A stretch of DNA of 64,000 bases, from NCBI RefSeq assembly GCF_000143415.4, contig NW_003314393.1, positions 278,475 through 342,474 of the forward strand. The letters are read 5' to 3'. Positions within the stretch are counted from its first letter, which is position 1. The number at the start of each line of letters is the position of its first letter. The stretch is from Selaginella moellendorffii (taxonomy: Eukaryota; Streptophyta; Lycopodiopsida; Selaginellales; Selaginellaceae). Both the position numbers and the translations under genes were made by a program. This document shows, piece after piece, positions 57,498-64,000 of the stretch. The notes beneath the pieces are model-generated. The model was given only the letters and a program-made list of their open reading frames with translations, had not been told where the DNA came from and ran no database searches.

Positions 57498-58580
57498 TGT
57501 AGTGCACATGGTTTTGGCCCTTTATCTTATGGTGATTTACCATAGGATAACACCACGAAGCAGAACCTAAACCCTCTTTATGCCACATGATACATGCCAC
57601 GTGTCATATGCCACGTGTCCAGGGACAGTGGTGTGGAACCTAAGGTTCAAGGCTTTGGGCCACTGAACGAAGGAACGGTGCCAAACTCCTAAGCATGAAG
57701 CCAAGGAGTGACGGAACCAATCCATAGAGCAACTCCCTAGCATACAGCCCAAGGAGTGAAGGGATATGAGCCTGGAGTGACTTGGAATAGTCCTAGAGTA
57801 ACCAGCATCCCAATGCCAGGACCAACACGCAAAACGGAGCCAAATGGAGTTTGGTGTTATTTCGGCATACCGGTGGCTTATTGTGAGGATATGGGTACTC
57901 CACCAGCTAGCATAGAATGGAACTTGGGCTAGGCGCAGAACAAGGATAGGCATGTAAGCGGGAGCTAGACTATACCTCAGGTTGGTTGGCCATGCCCAAC
58001 CTACACACTATCCCTACTATACATTTGGATTAGAACCCCCAATAACACCCCCCCCCCCCCCCTTGAGGAACACACGCTTAGGGCTTTCACCCCAAGCTTC
58101 CCTTAGTATCAGGGCTTAGTCTCTGAGACAAGCTTAAAACTTACTAACTAAGTATGGAATGGTGCTAGAATGTGAATTTGGACATGGGACGAACACCATT
58201 GTGTTCAGGCCGATCTTTACATCCATATNNNNNNNNNNNNNNNNNNNNNNNNNNNNNNNNNNNNNNNNNNNNNNNNNNNNNNNNNNNNNNNNNNNNNNNN
58301 NNNNNNNNNNNNNNNNNNNNNNNNNNNNNNNNNNNNNNNNNNNNNNNNNNNNNNNNNNNNNNNNNNNNNNNNNNNNNNNNNNNNNNNNNNNNNNNNNNNN
58401 NNNNNNNNNNNNNNNNNNNNNNNNNNNNNNNNNNNNNNNNNNNNNNNNNNNNNNNNNNNNNNNNNNNNNNNNNNNNNNNNNNNNNNNNNNNNNNNNNNNN
58501 NNNATCGTGGCAATAAGGAAAGATATTCGAAAGGACTAGCTGACAGGTAACTTTCGACACCCGAAGTCACATTCGCAACA
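57498..58580 (-). repeat. Solo LTR of family X, containing an assembly gap
   Basis: The reverse complement starts TGTTGCGAATGTGAC (58580) and ends GTGCACTACA (57498). Perfect CCCAA duplications flank it at 57493-57497 and 58581-58585. There is no internal region, so it is a solo LTR. It is diverged from the LTRs of element X. A CCCCCCC run at about 58049-58063 lies before the gap. Confidence 0.9.
58229..58503. other. Assembly gap (275 N)
   Basis: Run of N inside the solo LTR. From the intact LTR, the missing sequence should correspond to roughly the middle of its first third. Confidence 0.99.
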
Positions 58581-58585
58581 CCCAA

Positions 58586-59315
58586 GCTCTAGAAGAAATG
58601 GATTGCACAAGGAGTTGAAGCTAATATAGTGGTGGACAACACACTAGCGTTCTGGAGACTACTGGTAGAGGAGAAAGTCAAGGCCACCGTTTGGTTGGTG
58701 GCAAACAACGGGCTGCTAGTAGGACAGTGTTTTCAAGAGGATGCATGTTGACGATGCAAAGAGTGTGGCGAGCTAGAGATAGCATGCCATGCACTTTAGG
58801 AATGTGATATGGCAAGAGAGGTATGGCGGCAGATCTTCAAGGTGACGCAGGAATTAGGAGACATTCTAGAGTTTGAGGCTCGGAGCGGGGATATCCTCCA
58901 CTGGTTCGAGGGAGCTAGAGGTCCAGCCATCGGTCCAGCGTGGAGGCACATTCGTCGTCATGGACGACACGGATGGAACATGCGAGTCCAGTGGGATGCG
59001 ACAGGGGCTAAAGTCAGGATGTCAGTCTGGGAGGCAATTGGCCACGAGCACTGGTCCATCTAGAGAGCGACTGGAGTGCAAGCACTTTGGGAGGCATGGA
59101 ACCATTGTCACTTTGACGGGCAACAAGCGAGGATATCGGCACTTGTGGCATTGTGGTGGAGACTCACTCTTGCAGTGCTGCATCTTCATTACACCATCCT
59201 AAAAGAGTGGGCAAATGCGAGGCAACTTGAGGAGTGGAGGTCCTGGTGGCTCCCATACTTCGGCAAAATGGTAGGCGGCGAGATTCGCTGGCAGTGGCAC
59301 CCCCATAACTCTGTT
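58586..59315 (+). pseudogene. Decayed LINE ORF2 fragment, right part with zf-RVT
   Basis: Continues the LINE after the solo LTR. CKECGELEIACHAL, a stop, then ECDMAREVWRQIF (about 58756-58842) is the zf-RVT signature. Further frames (REVWRQIFKVTQELGDILEF, then VALWWRLTLAVLHLHY) run in shifted phases to 59327. The LINE ends where the right arm of the inverted duplication begins. Confidence 0.7.
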
Positions 59316-62300
59316 GGGGCTGGGTAGTTTTTGAGCTGAGCTCACGAGCTGAGCTCAAGTCAATGAAAGTCAACGAAAGTCAACGGAAGTCAATACAATC
59401 CCCTAACTAGCGAAAGTTTAATGGCACTACCTTAGTTCGTCCTGAACCAAGAATTTTTAACATAAAATCTAGGTGTTTAAGGTATTCCATAAGCTCATGT
59501 AGATTATTGGTTCGACATGAACTAATCTTTTAGTCTACAAAAAAAGAAAATAATATATTAAACAATATAATTTATATTAAAATCAGAATATATTCAATCT
59601 TCTTCTGCTTCCATATCCAGAAAAGTAGAAATGGGTATAGTGGAATGCTCCTTCACTATAGGCTCGTGTTGTATGTAATGTTGTGCCATACGTTCAGCAT
59701 AAATAGGTAAGTGGAATTGACTTTGGTCCATATGATCATCCATATCATCAAGATCAAGCGTGTGGACTGAAACACTGTGTGTGATAAGTGTAGACCTAAT
59801 AAAATAGAAACATTTGAGAATAAATATTATAGATTATTTCAAGCACTAACATCACCTGTCGCAAAATCTCCTAAGAATGTCCTCAAAGGCACCCTCCTTC
59901 TCAAGTGCAAAAACCGCTCGGCCTGTCTCTTTTGCTGCCTGCACCATTGATCCAAATCCTGCTGTAGCATCAAGCACAATCCCCTTTGGCGGACAAAATA
60001 ACTCCAACAAGATTTGCATGGCCGTGACCGAACGATGTCGATAACCAGGGAACGCTGGGTGAAGAACGTCCGAGTCAATCACATTTGGGATGATGTCTGT
60101 AGAGCTGTCATATCCTGGTAAAGCAAGAGCAGCACGCTCGTCAGCTCGTGTGGCATTACGCCGGTTCCCAATGTGGCATAGAGCATGGTAGTTCCAGGAA
60201 TAAATCTGGAAAAAAAAAATAGAATAGAGTTAATTTATAGATAAAGAAGTCACACACCTTTCGCGTCTGCCTGCTAGTGCCTTTTGTGTCCACCGCCATA
60301 CTCGAAAGAAGGCAGCCAGATGAAAACTCAACAAATCCATCATCGTTGTCAGCCAAGTGTGCGAGAAGGCCTTCCCACATTAGAGAGCGAGGAAGGATCA
60401 TGACAACCACACCCTCGTATGTCATGAAGCTGCTCGCAACCTTTAAGGCTTGGGAAATGTGTTGGGCCTGCAACACATTCCATGACGGAGTATCCCCCTG
60501 TGGTGGTGCCATCCCATCGGGAAGATCAAAAAAGATGAAATCGATCTTCCCATAAGGTGTGAGCTGACCCAAACCATGGATCCACCGATCAAGCATGTAG
60601 AGCTCCCGACTAGTAGCATCTAAAAGCTGTGTGTAATCCCCAATGAGAATAGCAACTTCCCCAACACTGGCCGTTGGGGATAGAGGGCGAACCTGAAAAT
60701 CAATTATTAGAACTAAAAGTTGAAGATAAAATTCATGCTTACTAACCTGTTTATGCATCGCTGCAGAGGAGAGCTCTTCTAGGTCGTCATCTGTAGCCGT
60801 AGGGAGGGATGGGAAGAATGTCTTAGTCCGCCGAAAAGACTGATGGCTGCTCTCTGCAACATCTATAAAAAAAAAAGTGAAGTCAAGAATGAATAAAAGA
60901 ATGTTCCAAATCAAAGTCCTTACTCTCATGAAAGGTTTCATGACGGCCCCTTCGGGGGTTGCGAGGAGCAGGTACTGGAATCTCTTGTGCTGGAATTTCC
61001 TGTACAATTTCCTCTGGTTCAACAGTATTTGGATTTGGCATGGTTTCCTGAGTGCTGACTTCTAGGTTTAGTTGTTGAACTTCAACAATGTCGTTATCAT
61101 AGTCAGAAAGAGCCTCTGGAAAATAAGAATATAACTCAAGGTTAATATTTCCTAGCTAAGTGCTGAGTTTCAAGTGAACCTGGATGACATTCAAGGTAGA
61201 GATCTAGCTCGAAGTCCGATGTTGGCATCTGCTCCACGAGTTCAAGGTACCACAGGCATAGCTCCCTCTCATGTGTACAAGGACAGTAGAACTCTGGCTC
61301 ATACATCCCAAGCTTCTTGCCTCTAGTCAGGAGCTTCTGCAAAACACCGGTTGTGTATACCGGTGCGCCGGGGCTATATTTTAAATATCTACAAAGTAAA
61401 ACAAAAATATAAATACCAATATATAAATGAGAATTGAAAAAATACCTGTAAACCATGCGCCTCGCAAGAAATGGTTGTCCTGGTTGGTTCTTGAACTCAG
61501 CCGAACTCGTCCCACCACGTGGAAGCCAACCATTCCCTAGCTCCGCAAGACAAGCACGAATATATTCTTCGAGAGTGATACCTGTGCGGGTGCTGGAAAG
61601 AAACTTCTCATCCCAGACTTGTAGCATCTCCTCACCAGCGGCAATACTCTGAGAAATGTACGCCTTCTCCTTCATCACCTTCTCCATCCTTATCTCGCAG
61701 CGTTTTTCGTTATTTCGCAGCCAAGTGTTGAGAAGTTCCAAGCAGACACTTTGTTCAGCAAAGGACATTTTACTCTTAGAGATGTTGTAAATGAGTTCCT
61801 CCGGTGCTTTACCAGTTCCTACACACACAAAGAGTTATGAAATGTTTCACAAATTTTATAAGAACTTACGAACGCGAGAACAAATCTCGGCAATGCTATC
61901 AAGCCATTCCTGCCCGCGTCGTATGTCTGCAATCGAGAGCAACTTTTTCACCTTTGTTCTCTTCGTATTCAAAATTCGCTACTCAATCGCATGCCACTCC
62001 ATCTCCTTCTGCTGCTCGTCCCCTCGAGCATTTTTAAAGAATGACGCTCTTTCTCCTTTGATTATGGGCTGCAAGAAACATTATGTAAGTTGATACATAC
62101 TTCAATAATAATTTACCTTCGCCCAGACAGCAACTAGAAAATCAAGTGGCAGTTGGTACCAAGTCTGCAATTCTTGGCCTTTCCTAGCTCCTAGCTTCAC
62201 TCGAATTGCTTCAAATACCTCACGATTGTACAACGTTTGGACCTCCTCTAGCGAGAGCATGCCCATAAACCGAAGGTGCTCAATGTCATGTACCAATGTA

Positions 62301-63228
62301 TGAGCTTGAAACGCAAATTGGTTTAGCCTGCAAAAACACGATATTAGCTAAGTTTACAAAAAATAAATTCTTACATGTTGATCTTATGGCATGCCATGTT
62401 GAGCTTCACAGTGTGCTCCCGAGTCATTGGTTCGACAAGTGTGACTGGAACACTAATGTGTCGTTCTTCGTCATCTCGGAACTTCTCTTGAATGCACTTC
62501 CAAAATGCCAGCCACCTATGGTTTCCATCGATCACCCAAAAGAGCTTTCCAATGAACCCTGCTGTCTCCACATGTTGTCCTAAGAATCCATCAAACTCAC
62601 GAGACTTTCGCAGCCATATAGGATCCCATTTTTCCTCAAGTTCAGTAGTCACTGACTCTGTCCGGCCGGTTCCAGGGAAAGTTGGTGAAACGATGAAGGT
62701 ACCAGCTGTGCTCCCAAACCCGACCTCGGCAAAGGAGCTGTAGATAGCCATGTTGAGGTCGTAAGCTGAGCGCACCCAATGGCTTTGAACCAATCGGCAC
62801 AAAGGAACTAGAAATCGATGAGGGCCATTCCACGCCATTTCCTGTAACACTTTACTGACTGTCCGTTCTTGAGCTTGGATAATTGTGTCCCGAACACGAT
62901 CATTCAAGATGGTGTCAGAATCATGCATGCATAATCCCTCACCACCATTAGCTCCCCCTGCACCACCAGCCTGAGGAGCAGTAGGAGCAGCTACCATGCC
63001 CCCAGTAGCCTCTGTAGTAGATCCACCTACAACGCTACCAATAACGTCCTCAGCTGGTTCATTGACCTGGCCGCGAGCAGCCTCAGCAACCGAAGGCATA
63101 GCACCCCCACCACCGCCAACATCAGATGCAAGTACCCCACCACCAGTACCCGCAGCCTCAGGAACACCAGTACCAACAGCCTCAATAACACCAACATCGA
63201 TTTGAGTGTTCATCTCAACATCCACGTC
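59316..63228 (-). repeat. Right arm of the large inverted duplication
   Basis: Reverse complement of 1-3914. The coordinates pair as q = 63229 - p before the 1-bp indel near 1880 and q = 63230 - p after it. Copy 3 continues beyond the paired part because the left arm is cut by the window edge. Confidence 0.95.
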
Positions 63229-63443
63229 ATTGTTATACTCATCGTTGCCTCCAGCATGACTAGCCGAAACTTCATTAGATACTTGAGATGAATCTCCACT
63301 CAATCGGCCAAGCCCACAGCGATCAAGGCGGCTGCCTTTTCCTGGAGATCGAGACCATTGAGGTTGGCCTCGGCGCTTCCTCTAAAATAAAAAGCAAAAC
63401 TATTAAAACATCTAACTTGTAATGTAAAGCAAACCTGTGGCAT
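59594..63443 (-). CDS. Gene 1, right copy: ParB-like / N4-N6 methyltransferase-like fusion
   Basis: Eleven exons on the minus strand: 63443-63435, 63381-62375, 62327-62117, 62068-61870, 61818-61446, 61388-61180, 61115-60924, 60862-60747, 60692-60258, 60205-59856 and 59795-59594. The sum is 3,303 nt, exactly 1,101 codons. The start ATG CCA CAG (context CTTCAAATG) leads into a basic stretch, RKRRGQPQWSRSPGKGSR, a likely nuclear signal. A Gly/Ala-rich region follows, then the ParB/Srx-like segment at about 200-340 with DGNHR at about 285. The methyltransferase-like part at about 760-1030 has FDLPDG in place of DPPY, LDATAGFGS (motif I, GxG kept) and ALEKE (motif III), in the beta-class order IV..I..III. 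Exon 4 has an in-frame TAG (codon 439, + strand 61979-61981) where the left copy has CAG. This copy is therefore truncated unless the base is an error. The last exon is acidic at its end. Function is unknown; DNA or RNA modification or binding is inference. Confidence 0.72.
63382..63434 (-). other. First intron of gene 1
   Basis: 53 bp, GTTTGC to TTTTTATTTTAG on the minus strand, separating the nine-base coding exon 1 (ATG CCA CAG) from AGG AAG CGC. It is the reason the start lies upstream of the long open frame. Confidence 0.65.
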
Positions 63444-63590
63444 TTGAAGTTCAAGTCCCTTTTTGGAAGTTTCAAGCAGTCAAGTTTGATTTATATCTGC
63501 TCTCACAAGAAAAGTTTGTAAGTAAAAGATGTGAAAAATAGATTGTAAACTACAAGAAATGCAAAGGAAAAAAACATAAGTCACTGGGAG

Positions 63591-64000
63591 AGGTTGGTTC
63601 GCGCGAGAACTGACCTCACCCTACCTCTCAAGAAAAAGGAAAAACACAACAAGAATACGGGAGAGGTCGGTTCGCGCAAGAACCGACATCTTCCACCCTC
63701 TAATTTTCACATGAAATGCCCCATCAAGTCAATGAAATAAAAAAAAAAACCTTGAAGATGTCGGTTCGCACAAGAACCGACATTTCAATCTCTCTCTGTT
63801 TTCTAAAATATAGAAATCTCACCACTAGAAACATGAAAAAAATCAAGAAAGCTCGCTTCTAGAAAAAATAAAGGTGGGGAGACGTCGGTTCGCGCGCGAA
63901 CCGATCTTTCCCACCCCTTCAACAAGGAAAAAAAAAAAAAAACGAGGTAGAGATGGGCAAAAAGCTAAATAGAAAATGAAATAGAATGCTAGGAGATGTC
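63591..64000. repeat. Array of hairpin-forming palindromes (family P2) upstream of gene 1
   Basis: Four units and the start of a fifth. 63591-63616 is diverged, with AGGTTGGTTC and GAACTGACCT arms. 63666-63687 is GTCGGTTC, 6-nt loop, GAACCGAC. 63758-63783 is ATGTCGGTTC, 6-nt loop, GAACCGACAT. 63885-63904 is a perfect 20-bp palindrome, TCGGTTCGCGCGCGAACCGA, with outer GGTGGGGAGA/CCCACC pairing. AGGAGATGTC at 63991-64000 begins the next. Centres are about 73, 94 and 124 bp apart in AT-rich spacers. The array lies 150 to over 550 bp before the proposed gene 1 start, in promoter or 5' UTR. Confidence 0.85.

Noticed and set aside
8460-61981. Reassignment of TAG to glutamine, as in some ulvophyte algae
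   Set aside because: Only one TAG appears in each long gene against dozens of CAA/CAG codons, the chromovirus and LINE frames end in TAA, and most TE stops are ordinary decay.
1-64000. tRNA or rRNA genes and CRISPR-like arrays
   Set aside because: Only primer-binding sites match tRNA 3' ends; the P2 array has variable spacing and imperfect units, unlike CRISPR, and the DNA is eukaryotic.

Overview
This window is nuclear DNA of a plant-lineage eukaryote. The evidence is: short spliceosomal introns (about 47-65 bp, GT..AG), Ty3/Gypsy LTR elements with the initiator-Met primer-binding site typical of plants (TGGTATCAGAGC), a Tat-like element with a second RNase H, LINEs with a C-terminal zf-RVT module, and an interstitial TTTAGGG run. 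I cannot name the species. A streptophyte alga, bryophyte, lycophyte or fern would all fit. An assembly gap lies at 58229-58503.

Two low-copy genes stand out. Gene 1 is present as two nearly identical copies in inverted orientation at the window ends (1-3636 on + and 59594-63443 on -), plus a decayed 3' fragment (about 20195-20601, -). Its eleven exons give a frame of exactly 1,101 codons. The protein has a ParB/sulfiredoxin-like segment (DGNHR) and a circularly permuted N4/N6 DNA-methyltransferase-like segment with a plausible SAM-binding motif and an altered DPPY motif. The left copy has a 1-bp frameshift and the right copy an in-frame TAG. Gene 2 (6625-19459, +) has the same layout in more degenerate form, followed by basic and acidic linkers and an FCP1-like HAD domain. 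A young chromovirus (8785-16314) has inserted in one of its exons; removing it and one 5-bp target duplication restores the frame (1,541 codons).

The gene 2 locus (4.5-20 kb) is strewn with a 22-bp palindrome (ATGGCRTGNG / CNCAYGCCAT). It occurs in the flanks, in five short introns and in frame within an exon. Gene 1 has a different hairpin-forming palindrome family arrayed upstream of its start (63591-64000).

From 20.6 to 50.6 kb lies a nested pile of LTR retrotransposons. A decayed chromovirus fragment is cut by a Tat-like Gypsy element (22498-50578). That element contains a deleted sibling (26146-32408, TSD CCAT) and a composite non-coding element (33274-47293). Inside the composite are a 674-bp TRIM, a solo LTR (TSD GTTGG) and a 7.3-kb non-coding LARD-like element (35736-43027, TSD GCTAC) inserted in that solo LTR.

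From 50.6 to 59.3 kb are Gypsy remnants, a SWIM zinc-finger gene remnant split by a 5'-truncated LINE (16-bp target duplication), and a second decayed LINE split by a solo LTR (TSD CCCAA). No tRNA, rRNA or CRISPR array was recognised.
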